Shown: piece by piece, positions 11,889 through 22,989 of the stretch
Position numbering within the stretch: the stretch's first letter is position 1
Layout: every line of letters begins with the position of its first letter
NCBI GenBank assembly: GCA_035235625.1
Contig: CP141140.1
Location: 23,270,685 to 23,334,684 of the forward strand
Reading direction: 5' to 3'
From: Saururus chinensis
Lineage: Eukaryota > Streptophyta > Magnoliopsida > Piperales > Saururaceae
Length of the DNA stretch: 64,000 nt
Notes under the pieces: model-generated
The model's input: only the letters and a program-made list of their open reading frames with translations
The model's database searches: none
What the model was told of the DNA's origin: nothing
Program-made: the position numbers and the translations under genes

Positions 11889-12988
11889 GGCAGAACAGTC
11901 CATCTTCTTCCTTTCGCAAATCTAAACCGAAACACCATTGATAACACTTCAAATCCACATCTAACACCCTAATCATCATCAAAAGTCCTTCTTGACTTCC
12001 AGAACATCAAACCATATCATAATAATGCAAAGCCCTAAGAAATCGGGATTAAATAATTCCATTTTCTAATCTTACCATTAACACACCAAATCAAGCAACT
12101 CATTACGAAATAAGCCAAAAATGAAGAGTTTTACCATGGATAAACAGATATTTTGAAGACCCATTACCTCAGCACTTGATTAAGCTCGGATTGAAGAGTC
12201 ACCCTTCTTGAAATCCTTGAAAACACAATGAGTTTGAATTAAACCCTAATAGAAATCGATTTACCCAAGAAATCCCTAATTAAATCTTAGATCTAGGGCT
12301 TGTTGGTAGTAAAAATGAATTTTGAATGTTAGGGTTTGTAGTAAAACACAAATCAGTAGCTTTTGATGCCCCAAAACGAATTGAATCAAGGGGGAAAAGG
12401 GTAGATTTAGAAGAGCTTAAGAAGAAAACCATGGATTAGTGTTTAATTAGAGTAAGCTTACCTTAATCGGCTTCTAATTCAGGCCTAAATGGGGATTAGG
12501 CCAGCCCTCCCTCCTTAGCCTATTCCCAAAAATGGAAATGACTCAGGTCTGCCCTTTTATAGTAAGGGTTGGGGTATGCATAGGTAAGTTTTGGGGTGTA
12601 AATAGGAAAAGTAGGCTAAAAATAGATATTTTACAAATTTAAGCACTAATTAAGTCTAGGAAAATTCTGAAAATTTTTGTATAAACTTAGGTAGATGTCT
12701 AAGTTCATTTGACACAAAAATAAAATTTTTGATGGTGGGGCCCACAGGGGTCCCGCCAAAACCCTAATTTTTGGGAAAATAGTGAAAATTCTGAAAAATC
12801 CCAAAAATTCACATTTATTTTAAAATCTCTTAAAACCACTAATATTGAAGTTAATTTTGGTTAAAACCATCACAAACATTATTTATTTACGAAATCACCG
12901 AATAAGATCAGAAAAAACGTTAATCTCACGATAACCAATAATTAAAGAAAACGAAAGCCGGTTTAGAGATGAGGGTCCTTACATAAGA

Positions 12989-13490
12989 TGTACCCCCTTA
13001 CCCAAAACTATAATTTCTTCATGTAGGAGGTAACCTCAAATGATAAAAATAATGACCTAATGCAGCCAATGCTACACTAAATGCCAACCAAAACATTTTT
13101 TGCATGTCAAAATCATGTATGTCCATCTTCCTGTAAATCAACGTATAACATAATTAACTACATAGTTCCATGAAATTGTATTACCAAAAAAATAAACAAC
13201 CAATTATAAAAATATAAGCATACAACCAACAATATAAACTTTTAATACAAAGTATTTAACATTGAGTGCACACAATCACCTTTCAACCAACCCATCAACC
13301 ATATCACCAAAGTGTTCATGAATGAGTACACACAACCACATTTAACCATGATAGTATTTAACAAGTTTTTAACAAATATTGTTATCCTACATAGAAAGTT
13401 AATCTAACTAATATTTGTCAACCCAAAAAAAATCAAACTATGGACAACCATCAAAGCACCAATGAAGCCACCTCCTTCTCCCTTCCACAT
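12989..13490. other. PIF element spacer, non-coding
   Basis: AT-rich DNA between the solo LTR and the MYB/SANT-like gene. The first bases continue the PIF transposase 5' region, reading toward the transposase on the minus strand, but no long open frame survives. Nothing else is recognised. Confidence 0.55.
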
Positions 13491-14586
13491 CTAACAAAAT
13501 AAAGTTTTCCTTTGCTTTAGGTGACTTGAGAAATTCCAATGCCCTAAATCTCTCTCTCTCTCTCTCTCATCCATATTAGGTATCTCATGCAAAGCCTGCA
13601 TGGTTGCTCGTGTAGAATCACTTTCATGAAACATCTTCATAGTAGATGTCATCTCTCTCAATGCATCAACAATCATAAAATCTGCATATTCTTGCATTGC
13701 TCCTTTACTCCTCTTACGGAGAAATTTTTTAGTGTGCGTCGCACATATTGCTGGCCATGTGTTTTACCATTCAAAGCATGACTTATCGGCATTTATAACC
13801 GCTTGTTGCCATGATGTCCCACAACTATGCTAATAAGTCATTTCATAAATAGTGAAATACATAGCCAGCAAGGTGTGCAATGCACACTAAATAATATCTC
13901 CCTCTTACGACTACATGAGGATGAGTATTCTCCACGCCTTCGCCGAGTTGATTGAGCCTGATTATCCTGCACATCCTCATTATTAAAAAAGGATGATGTG
14001 TCCATAAATGGGGCAGAAGCAGAAACATCCAAGTCCATATCCCCAATACTATTACGGTGATCACTTTCCTCACCATTACATCCAATGGTTGTGCTCCCAG
14101 TAGCTGTAGAATCACCAATTACAATAGAAATTTTCCCAAACAATGGACATCCTCTCTCTTGATATTTACGGAAAACTACATCTTCCTACATTCAAATAAA
14201 AAATTGACATCTTAGTAGCATAATTCCATGATTAATTATTTATATAAATATTCTATAGAAAACTAGCTTACCATAATTAGTTCACTCCGTTGATGCTCCT
14301 CAAGAGTAACTTTCCTAGTAGTCGAGTCCCACCTAGCTCCACTCTTTGATAGCATTTCCATCCCATGTTTGTAAATTTTTTTCCAAGTTTTTAAACGATT
14401 GATAACATGGTCTTTTGTTTTCACAACCCGAGTCCTCTCTGTAAACTTTTGCAAAACACTAGGCCACATAGTAGATACCCATGCATTTCCAACTCTAAGC
14501 CTATTAATTTTTGCTTCTTCCAAAAGATCAAGCATTGTCTCATCCTCTTGAGTAGTCCATTTCTCATTGCTATTTTTTTTCACCAT
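13491..14586 (-). pseudogene. PIF/Harbinger ORF1, MYB/SANT-like DNA-binding protein, interrupted by a MITE
   Basis: In PIF elements this partner protein binds the transposon ends and helps the transposase. Exon 1 (14586-14272) starts MVKKNSNEKWTTQEDETML and carries a trihelix/SANT-like fold with the conserved aromatic pattern W..QED...L, W..V..KF and LKTWKKIYK. A GT-AG intron follows, and exon 2 starts at 14185 with EDVVFRKYQERGCPLFGK and runs through an acidic, Ser-rich linker. At 13900 a 182 bp MITE breaks the frame. Beyond it the frame resumes as SKGAMQEYADFMIVDALREM and stops at 13491. Removing the MITE and one copy of its 9 bp duplication restores a continuous frame, so the gene was open when the MITE arrived. 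Confidence 0.85.
13719..13900. mobile_element. Mutator-like MITE with 9 bp target duplication
   Basis: The 182 bp element has long inverted ends, GAGAAATTTTTTAGTGTGCG on the left and GAGATATTATTTAGTGTGCA inverted on the right, and the pairing continues through TTGCTGG and ATGT words to near the centre. CCTCTTACG lies on both sides (13710-13718 and 13901-13909). A 9 bp duplication with long TIRs is the mark of Mutator-like elements. It is inserted in coding exon 2 of the PIF MYB/SANT gene. Confidence 0.9.
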
Positions 14587-15452
14587 TGCTTATTCTACCA
14601 AAATAAATCACAACACAAAAAATTAAGTAATAATTAAATTAAATATCAATATCAATATAAATAAAATTAAAAAATAATAAAAACCAACAATTTGTCAAGT
14701 GATGAAAAGAACAACTTCAATAGTGTAATATGAAGTAGATATTTCTTGGAATGAATAGTTTATAAGAATCTGCATATCCAGCTTGTCAATCATTGTAATC
14801 ATTCAAAAAACCATACCATCACCTAACCCCACTTATAGTTCAACATTTTCAAATAAATCAATAATAAACTTCAATAAAAGTTGCAGCAATAAAAAACATA
14901 ACGACTACTCAATTATGAAGGAATATTATTTGACAAAAAATATTAAAATGACACTAAGTTGTAGCACGTATTAGCACTATAAAAACCTAACCATAGATTT
15001 ACTGATATTTTATCAAAAATATAAGAAACAAAATTCCACCAAGTGATCAATGGCATCTGCAATAATCATGTCTTGTGCAAATACAATCAGGCCAACTTAA
15101 AACTTGAGGTGAACACAAGTAGATTACTTGAGAAATTTTAATTTCTTCTAATTGGAATAGTAGTTTACCTAGAAGCCCTTATAATACTTGCCCTCACCCA
15201 CCAATTCAAATTGGACTTTTCGCCTAGAAGATTTGTCAAGAAAGGTACAAACTGAAACAGAGCTAGCCCCTTTTGATTCCAAGTGTGATATGAGATTGGA
15301 CAAAGTAAACACCTGTATCTACTATGTCCTTGACCTGTTCATTTAAATAATCATTGGAACACTTAACAGAAAGCAATTACACATGCAACACATATTTGTT
15401 ACTAAATATGCTATATCAAGTTAAGAATGAAATATATACTATGTACAATTAT

Positions 15453-15690
15453 GCATAAATACACCAATGCATAAAAAAATTTGCAAAATTATTTGAACCT
15501 TCCTTATAAGTTTGAGGTGCATCAATAGATCCTCCTAGTAAGTGTAAAAATTAAATGATAAAAAAGCTCATAAGAACTAAATGATAAAAAACTTGTCAGA
15601 ATTAAGGTGTCCTCCATCTAGTTAATTGACCTCAAACTTATAAGGAAGGTTTAAATAATTTTGCAAAATTATTTATGCATTGGTGTGCTT
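15453..15690. repeat. Inverted repeat, about 62 bp arms
   Basis: The left arm (15453-15518) contains ACACCAATGCAT and CCTTATAAGTTTGAGGT. The right arm (15629-15690) is its reverse complement with few mismatches, separated by about 110 bases. The word ATCAAGTTAAGAATGAA flanks both sides (about 15415 and 15691). It could form a hairpin in RNA or DNA and may be a small foldback element in the PIF non-coding part. Confidence 0.65.
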
Positions 15691-17134
15691 ATCAAGTTAA
15701 GAATGAATTTTTTGAAACAAAATTCATGCACATTAGTTCCTTCAACATCAAATGTTATTCATATAGAGGTGTTTGGCTGTAGGGATGCAACTATCCATAA
15801 CATCTCTCTCTTAACATGGGATAACTTAAAAACAATGCAGTGCTTTTGCTAACAGCTTAAATTAGCTATGTATAATCAGCAGAAATAGATGAGATGGAGG
15901 AAGAAGTTTAGAGTCTTTCCTTAACCTACTCAAGCCCCACAGCCAAACAAGCCCCATTTAGATTGCTCATATAAACTTACATATCCACAACCTTCTAGCA
16001 GTTCTGACTTACATTAGCTATAGATTCTCCAATTGTTGACACGCATATAAGCACTCCACATAAACACCCTCGCTTAGTATATAAATTAGCCTATAAAAAA
16101 TGCAGAATCCTAGAGAACAAATCAATGGAACTTTTGATTACCATTTTTTTATGATCATAATTTGTACCATTTGTTTTTACAAGGAAATTCATACCATTTA
16201 TGGAGTTAATAGATATTATACATCTGATGCTGTTATTAACCAAACAACTCCCTATTTTGCTTTTAAAGTTATTAGTTCATCCAAACACCTCTATCCCTGT
16301 ATCTTGTCAGCATAAAAAAAATATGGATTTTGAAACAAATTTATATCGCACATAAAAGTAAAATTTTGAGAATAGCAAAAAAATATATAAAAAAATAGAG
16401 GATACTGAAATTATATAAAGCCATAAAAAATAGAGGATGGCTAGCTTAGCTCACTAGAGCTGCACCGATCATGGTCAGGGAGCCAGAGTGAGCCACTTTT
16501 TTCTCAAAATAATACATACAAAAAATGAAGAAGATGCAATCACATGAAAAAGAGCGATCATTTCAACGAATGAACATACCCAAAATGCGGAAACAACCAC
16601 ATTGAAATAATTCACTCAAAACCCTAGTTTCAAAGAAGAAAGATGGTAGGGCAGCTAGAAATCGCCGAAATTTGAACAAAAAAACATCAACATTAACATG
16701 GGCTGAAACAAACAAAACCATATCCTCATATCATGCAGAGAAATGCAAAAATAAAAAACCGAAATGATGGCAAAGGGTGTACCGATTCTGGCAGCCAAGG
16801 GTGCGGTGTAGCTCGATCAAAGATGGAGATCGAGAGAAAACCGGAGAGAGAAGTTTGGAGGGGGGGGGTGCTCCACAGAATTCTAAGTGCAAGAGAGGAA
16901 GGACCAAACCCGACACTCGGGAGAGGAAGGACTAAACCCGACGCTAAAAAATAAAGTTTCCAGAGGGTGGGTGGCTTGGGAAATAAATCCCGCTTTTCCA
17001 CCTTCTTTTCCGGGGGTCGGAAAATAAAATTTTTCTATATGTTTCTTTTCTAAAACCCCTAACCAATTGCAATATCATTTTCTAAGAAAACTTATTTTCT
17101 GGCTATTTTTTCCAGAACCCCTAACGAGCCCTTA

Positions 17135-18836
17135 GGTTATACATTGAGTGCAACTTTTTTTGAAAAATTATTCAAATTTTTTTTCTTGTTTTTTAATATG
17201 GGGGTGATATGAAATCAATCAAAATGATAATAAACAACCTAAATTACATAATTATTGACTTCCAAATCTCACGAAGCTTGTTCAAAGCATCTATGTAATT
17301 TCAAAGTGATTTAAATCTTCAAGCATTTCATCTTCTTCAAAATGTAACTTCAAAGTTAATCTTCATATTGCTAACAAACCTCAAGTTTCAATAATATATA
17401 AATATTTACATCATTCTTAGAACTTCGGATTGTATTTTTGTCGTGAGATTTACCAATACATTATTTTCCTTTATAACTTGTTTGTCAATACTCTTTCTAA
17501 AGAGGGAAGGATATGAGATAGGTTGAATGTTCAGCATGATGGTTGATTATCTATAAAATTTTAACTCTCTAATGAGAGTAGAAAACTGTAGGCTGGCAAG
17601 AACTTTATTTCTTAAAAAAACATTTGAAGTACAAACATCCTTATTCAAAGAATGGTCAATTTATAATTTAGAGTCTCATAAATTTCTATTTAATGTTTTT
17701 CAAGTATGAATGAAAGCCCTTACAACACTATCTTTCCCCTTTCTGCAAGCTCCAATTATAATATTTCTTTGGAAACTACTTTCATTTTTATAATATTCTC
17801 CTTTATGGAATCTTTTGCAATATATTATGTAATTTGAATGGTTGAATGGTGCTTCTTGCATAACCCTTTATGCCTTAAATGTGCTTAACCTCATATATGT
17901 GACCAAAAGTATCAAGGGTTTGAGTCTTTGCTTTATCTTTTTCTAGCTTCTGGTTGCATTGAATTTGTAGGAAGTTTGGATTTGTTGCTTATTATGAAGG
18001 GTGTTTCTTTTCCTTAATGAGAATGTTGAAAGCTTCAATTCAAAATTTAGGTTTTTGAAATATTATATTGACATACCATGGTTATAATATATTGAGAAAT
18101 TTGAAAGTTTTGTGAATTTGTTGATGTCTATGTTTTAGATTTCTATCATCATATGCTAAAAGAAATTCTACCTTAGTAGGAACTATTCTTTTTGACAATA
18201 TGAACAAAATGTCTAGTAGCTAGCTACTTTTTCCATATTTCGTCATGGCCACACAAATGGGATATAGTTGTGTATCCTTTCACTTTGTGCACTAATGATA
18301 GAAGTTATTGTAAGGTTTGATATAGTTAGGCAAAGCAATAATTGCAACAAATTATAACCATGATATTATAAAATGATCATTTGTTCTTGTTTGGGATCGC
18401 AATAATGAATTGAAGTGAATATCTAACGAATAGTTGTTTTGTTGAACGTCAACGTAAAAAATAGATAGCAACATGTACTTGTATTACTATGCAAAAAGCT
18501 TTGTCATTATATTAATATACTCCATCCGTCCCACATTAATAACTCCATTTAATTTTTTTGAAGTGAATTGGTTTTTTTTTAAATTAAATAGAGCTATTAT
18601 TATGGAATAGGAGTGCTTAGAAACTATCTCTAATAGCGATAAGAAAACATTTTTAATGTTGCACTATAATAATGAGCCTAGCGCAAAGAACGCATATGAA
18701 CCCTTCATCCATAAGCACACACTAATACTCGTTAGCACCCGTAGTACTGATACTAACGTGCACCAATATATGCATCATTGATATCAAATATCAAGGGCTT
18801 ACATGTGTTTTTTACACGTATATCAAATATCAAGTG
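17135..18836. other. Intergenic, with a Stowaway-like MITE
   Basis: AT-rich DNA between the PIF element and the 3' end of the receptor kinase. The only recognisable item is a degenerate Stowaway-like MITE at 18520-18613 that starts CTCCATCCGTCCCACATTAA, after a TA. Its right end is inverted and eroded (GGAATAGGAG). No gene was seen. Confidence 0.6.
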
Positions 18837-21800
18837 TCACCACTCACCGTAGCCAAAATCTTCAAAGCTATCTATAGAAGCTTCTTCCAATAGGCCGCCA
18901 GTCTCTTCTTGATTTCCTGAAATCCATGGATGCTGCTGAACCCGCCTAAGTCTCTCTAGCTCATTGGCCACTTCTTTCATGGTCGGCCTCTCTTCACTCT
19001 TCACCATCAAACAACTCCTGGCCAATTGTGCTACATTAACTATTTGTTCTACCTCTCCTTCATTCACCACCACGTCTTCAAGCACTTGAAACAATCTATT
19101 CTTCTTCATTGATGATATGAAATAGTTTGCAAGAATTCTTTCTTCCTCTGTTCGATCTGAGCAAATGGGCTTCTCTCCAGTCAGCAGTTCTGCAAGAACC
19201 ACTCCATAGCTGTACACATCGCTCTTCTCAGACAGTTGCCCTGTGTGAAAGTATTCTGGATCCAAATAACCCAGGGTCCCCTGAACTAGAGTAGTCACTT
19301 GAGCCTTATCCAGTGGAACCAATCTAGAAGCCCCAAAATCAGCCACTTTTGCAGTGAAATTTTTATCGAGCAGAATGTTGGTGGACTTGACGTCTCGGTG
19401 GATAATTGGGACAGATGCTGCAGAGTGCAAGAAGGCTAGTGCTCCCGCAGTTTCTGCTGCAATTCTCAGCCGATCGCCCCAGGAGATGGAACCCGCACGT
19501 TCCATGTCATGTATGTAGTCGTGGAGAGTCCCATTTTCGATGAACTCGTAGACTAGCATTGGAACTTCTGTCTCCAAACAACAGCCTAATAGACGCACCA
19601 TGTTTCTGTGGTTCATCTTGTAAAGTATGACAATCTCATTTATGAACTGCCCAATTTGACTCTCGTCTGTAATCTTTGCCTTCTTAATTGCTACAACACT
19701 GTCATCTGATAGTATTCCTTTATAAACTGTGCCCGAACCTCCCTGGCCAATGATTTGGCTACCATGGTATTTATTTGTGGCTTTTTCAATCTCATCTGCA
19801 GTGAAAATCTTTATCATCTCTACGCCTTTTTTATTAGAAGAAGCAAGTTGCTGTAACAAAAACCCTCCATTTTGTTGGAAGAATTTCTCCTTGAGTTTGA
19901 TGTGCTTTCTTTTCTTATACATCCAGTATATCCAAGAGCCACTAATCAAGAGAACCAAGAAGCTTAAACTGGCCGCTGCATGAATGATGATGTAATTTCA
20001 GTTTCAAGAGTAGGGTGTATAAATATTGCTTTCATATGAACCATAAAAGAAACTTTCTTAGGAATTTGATGAGAGATGGGGAGGGATAAAAGCCTAAAAA
20101 TGAACTGTGTCAACTACCTAAACGTATACATACAAGTAAAAAATCGAAATCATTGAATGAAGTGAGTACCTATAGTGATAATATGAACCGGGACATTATC
20201 CTCAGGTATGCATCCATTCCCTTGTTTCCTGCCATCGCCTTTCTTCCCACTTGGGCATATGCAGTCGTAGGACCCATCCTTGTTGTGGCAGTATCGTGTT
20301 TCTTCGCAGTCATGTTTGTTCTCCTTGCACTCGTCAATATCTGCATTAAGGTTGCATTTGGTTACCCTCTTACTTCTCCACTTCATTGTCTAACTTAATT
20401 AGTAATCATATGCACATGTATGCAATACCCAAATTTTAATGCTAGAAGTGTAATCACGGTCAAAACTATACATAAGATATAGAAAGTAAATAATCTAATG
20501 AACAGGACTGCCTGTGCTTGTAAGGCACAAAATCAATTGCGGATCAGCTGTTAGGCACTCCATATCAGGTGTGAGTCCCTTAGCAGCCGGGCAAACTTGA
20601 CTGGCCTCCACTATCTATCCTTATTTTATTAAGGGGCTTTTTGGATGTTAAAATTTTTAGAAATAAAAGTTAAAGTTTTTAGAATTACTTTAAAAAATTG
20701 ACAGCTAAATGTAAATTATGGTTGGTAATAAATTTTTTTAAAATAAATTTAAATATCGCATCAAACTTAATTTTAAAACTTTAAATTAATACAAGTCCCT
20801 CTCTTGAACTTAGATATGTATATTCTTATTACTATTACACTCCTAAATTCAAGTCCTATCAAACAAAATTTTACAAAAATAAGTAATTTTAAATTTTTAA
20901 AGTGGGCCGTACCTATATAAATATGTTTCTCTAGGCTTAAATCAATATTAAAGGTAACCGTTAAAAAATAACAAAATATGTACTTTCAAAATAGGTGTTA
21001 GGTGTCGGAATTGACACAATTACTTCGTTCAGTGATGGGTAATTTTGGCCAATTCTAACTCGAAATGACTTAAAATCTAATTTATAAGAAAAACTTTGAT
21101 TCCACCCACCGTCTACACACAAATATGATTTTAATAATTTAAATTAAAATTAAGGTAAAATTGATTAAAACTTATATAAATCTCGTATTGAAACAGCCCT
21201 AAGAATTTTAGTGCCGAAAGGCAATCACATCATCAAAGGAGTAGTACGGATAGAAACTTAAAAACTAGATCTAACGGGTTCTCATACTAAGTCTTCAACA
21301 TGTCGATTGGTTAGGGTCATGACGGTGGTAAAAAGGCATTTTTCGTTGTAAAATTACGTGAATATTTGGTCTACATTTTCACGCGTTTCTAGAGCCGCCC
21401 TAGGTTGATTGTGGCTCACACCTGATTGAGTGCCTCGCAACCAATCCGAACCACAAAAATTGTATGGGTGACCTTTATTTTCACATTATTAAAGATTTGA
21501 CTCGCAAATATATTAGCAGCTAAATCAAATAAGAGAGTAGCCATTTTCATCTGAATAAATAACGCATAACAGCTACTCGAAGATGTGTCAGCTTCCAAAC
21601 TAATTAGGACAAAGGATATACAACTTCCACTTATGCAACAGGATATGGTCATTATTTCAGACAAGGATTGTTTAAAATTATAATATAATCCAGAAAACTC
21701 TTAATTTTCTGTTCAGCTATAAGATAAAGGATGCATGTTTCTCTGCTTCAGTTTATTATGATAAGAAAAAAGGGTGAAATAATTAATATCTGACCTTGGC

Positions 21801-22653
21801 ATCCACCCATGAGGTAAGGGTTCCCAGTGTAGCCATCAGAACACTTGCACAGATATCCATCTCCACTAGAAGAATTAAGACATTCACCTTTCTCGCTGAT
21901 ACACGCCTTGCATCTATCCTCCTCATTGATGGCCCAGTCAAGCACCACCGGAACAATTGGCCTGGTCTTCAGGGCCAAATCCCCAAAGAAATACAGGTCA
22001 GACAAGGTAAACTGCGCTTGATCAACCAGAAACGCATAGCTGCATGAATTGAACTTCCCATTCACAGTATAATTACCAAAGCTCGAGAGCTCAATCTCAT
22101 ACTTCTGTATCCCCTTGGGGATAGCTGTCTGGCAACAACCAAGCCCATCACAAGACAAATATTGCAGACTGTTCAGGACTGTGCAGTATGAGACACACCC
22201 ACTCGTGAACTTGCCCCCCAGTTCGCCCTTAATGTAGGCCTTTGTATCGCAGCCAATCATGGTGAACCTGTTCCGGGTGTTGGAGAAGGTAAAGGGTATG
22301 GGCTGCCCTTCATTGACGTAGTTTAGCTTTTGGGCATACTTTGTGCCATTATCATCATAACACTCATAACTCATCCCCAGGCTTATGCTCATCTCGCCTA
22401 TCAGTGATATGTTTGTTACCGGGTGTTGGTGCCAGTAAAGCTGGGGCTGACTTGGGGAGGTGGTGTTGCAGGTAAGCTCGAAATCTTTGTCTCTGTAGCA
22501 GTCTGAGCCTACGCCGAAGGGGTATGGAATGGTGAGGTTCCCGCAAACTGCTTGGCAATTGGGCTTTGCAAGGATTAATGGTGAGGGAGATGCTGAGGCT
22601 GGCAGCCATAGGAGGAGGAGGACGACCAGGTGCAAAACCATGTCTTCTTTCAT
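18837..22653 (-). CDS. Wall-associated receptor-like kinase (WAK/WAKL)
   Basis: WAKs are plasma-membrane kinases that bind pectin and oligogalacturonides and signal in wall sensing and defence. Three exons on the minus strand, 22653-21795, 20340-20170 and 19975-18837, join in phase to 722 residues, normal for the family. I chose the ATG at 22653 because it begins the signal peptide MKEDMVLHLVVLLLLWLPASA. Exon 1 holds the galacturonan-binding domain, with CGNLTIPYPFGVG and many Cys. Exon 2 is one calcium-binding EGF module, DIDEC to NGC. Exon 3 starts with the membrane span (about residues 344-362) and the kinase: glycine loop [11 protein letters not shown] (420-430), Lys 441, HRDVKSTN with Asp 538, DFG 556-558 and [11 protein letters not shown]. 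All catalytic residues are present, so the enzyme should be active. The intron at 20341-21794 is AT-rich and non-coding. A decayed paralogue lies upstream. Confidence 0.95.
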
Positions 22654-22782
22654 CCACACTTTCTACACGAAAGCTGGAAGAGAATTAGTTCAAGATGGGG
22701 ATTAGATGCTCGTGGCTAACGTTTAAGTAGATACAATTTACTGATTTCAGCATCAATAGGTCTGTGATTATAATTCCACTGG

Positions 22783-22973
22783 TTGACATTTTTAAGCTAC
22801 GACTGGCCGGGTTTATTGACTTGCTTATTGGCAAACAAAAAAGGGTTGAATGGCTGGAGGAGAAAATTAAACATTGACCATAAGGGGTGGGGAAATATGC
22901 ACGTCAACATGAACATGCATGGAAATATCCATTTGTATGATTTGTTGGGTGAATAGGTATTTGGCGATTTGAC
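22783..22973. promoter_or_regulatory. W-box core cluster upstream of the WAK gene
   Basis: Five TTGAC cores occur within 191 bases, at 22783, 22816, 22874 (TTGACC) and 22969 on the plus strand and at 22902-22907 as TTGACG on the minus strand. They lie 130-320 bases upstream of the WAK start codon. TTGAC is the core bound by WRKY factors, and defence-responsive WAK genes are often WRKY targets. Chance would give less than one in this length. Binding is inferred, not shown. Confidence 0.5.
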
Positions 22974-22989
22974 TATTCTTCCCAAAGCC

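Larger units (their letters stand above)
9458..12983 (+). mobile_element. Solo LTR (3.5 kb) inserted in the PIF element
   Basis: The segment opens with TGTCACGCCCCGG and ends GGGTCCTTACA, the TG...CA ends of an LTR. It is flanked by the identical 5-mer TAAGA at 9453-9457 and 12984-12988. Removing it rejoins PIF sequence that continues across the junction. There is no gag, pol or second LTR, so it is best read as a solo LTR left by LTR-LTR recombination. It is very long for an LTR. It contains a 56 bp tandem array (10097-10484), a cluster of TTCGAAC words (11721-11888) and a TTTTATAG box near 12555 that could be its promoter. Ty3-type is inferred from the CACGCCCC start; no coding region confirms it. 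Confidence 0.8.
7647..17131 (-). mobile_element. PIF/Harbinger DNA transposon, formerly autonomous, with nested insertions
   Basis: The left terminus is GGGCCTGTTAGGGGTTGTGG and the right terminus, reverse-complemented, is GGGCTCGTTAGGGGTTCTGG. TTA target duplications lie at 7644-7646 and 17132-17134. Inside are the two genes that define the superfamily, both minus strand: a DDE transposase (8281-9432) and a MYB/SANT-like protein (13491-14586). Removing the 3.5 kb solo LTR (9458-12983) and the 182 bp MITE (13719-13900) leaves about 5.8 kb, a normal size for an autonomous PIF element. Both genes are damaged, so the copy is dead. The stretches at 14640-15450 and 15700-17131 contain only AT-rich non-coding sequence. 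Another left end of the same TIR family lies at 26474. Confidence 0.9.

Noticed and set aside
20505..20640. Possible SINE in WAK intron 1
   Set aside because: A GGTGTGAGTCCC B-box-like word is present, but no A box, tail or target duplication could be shown.
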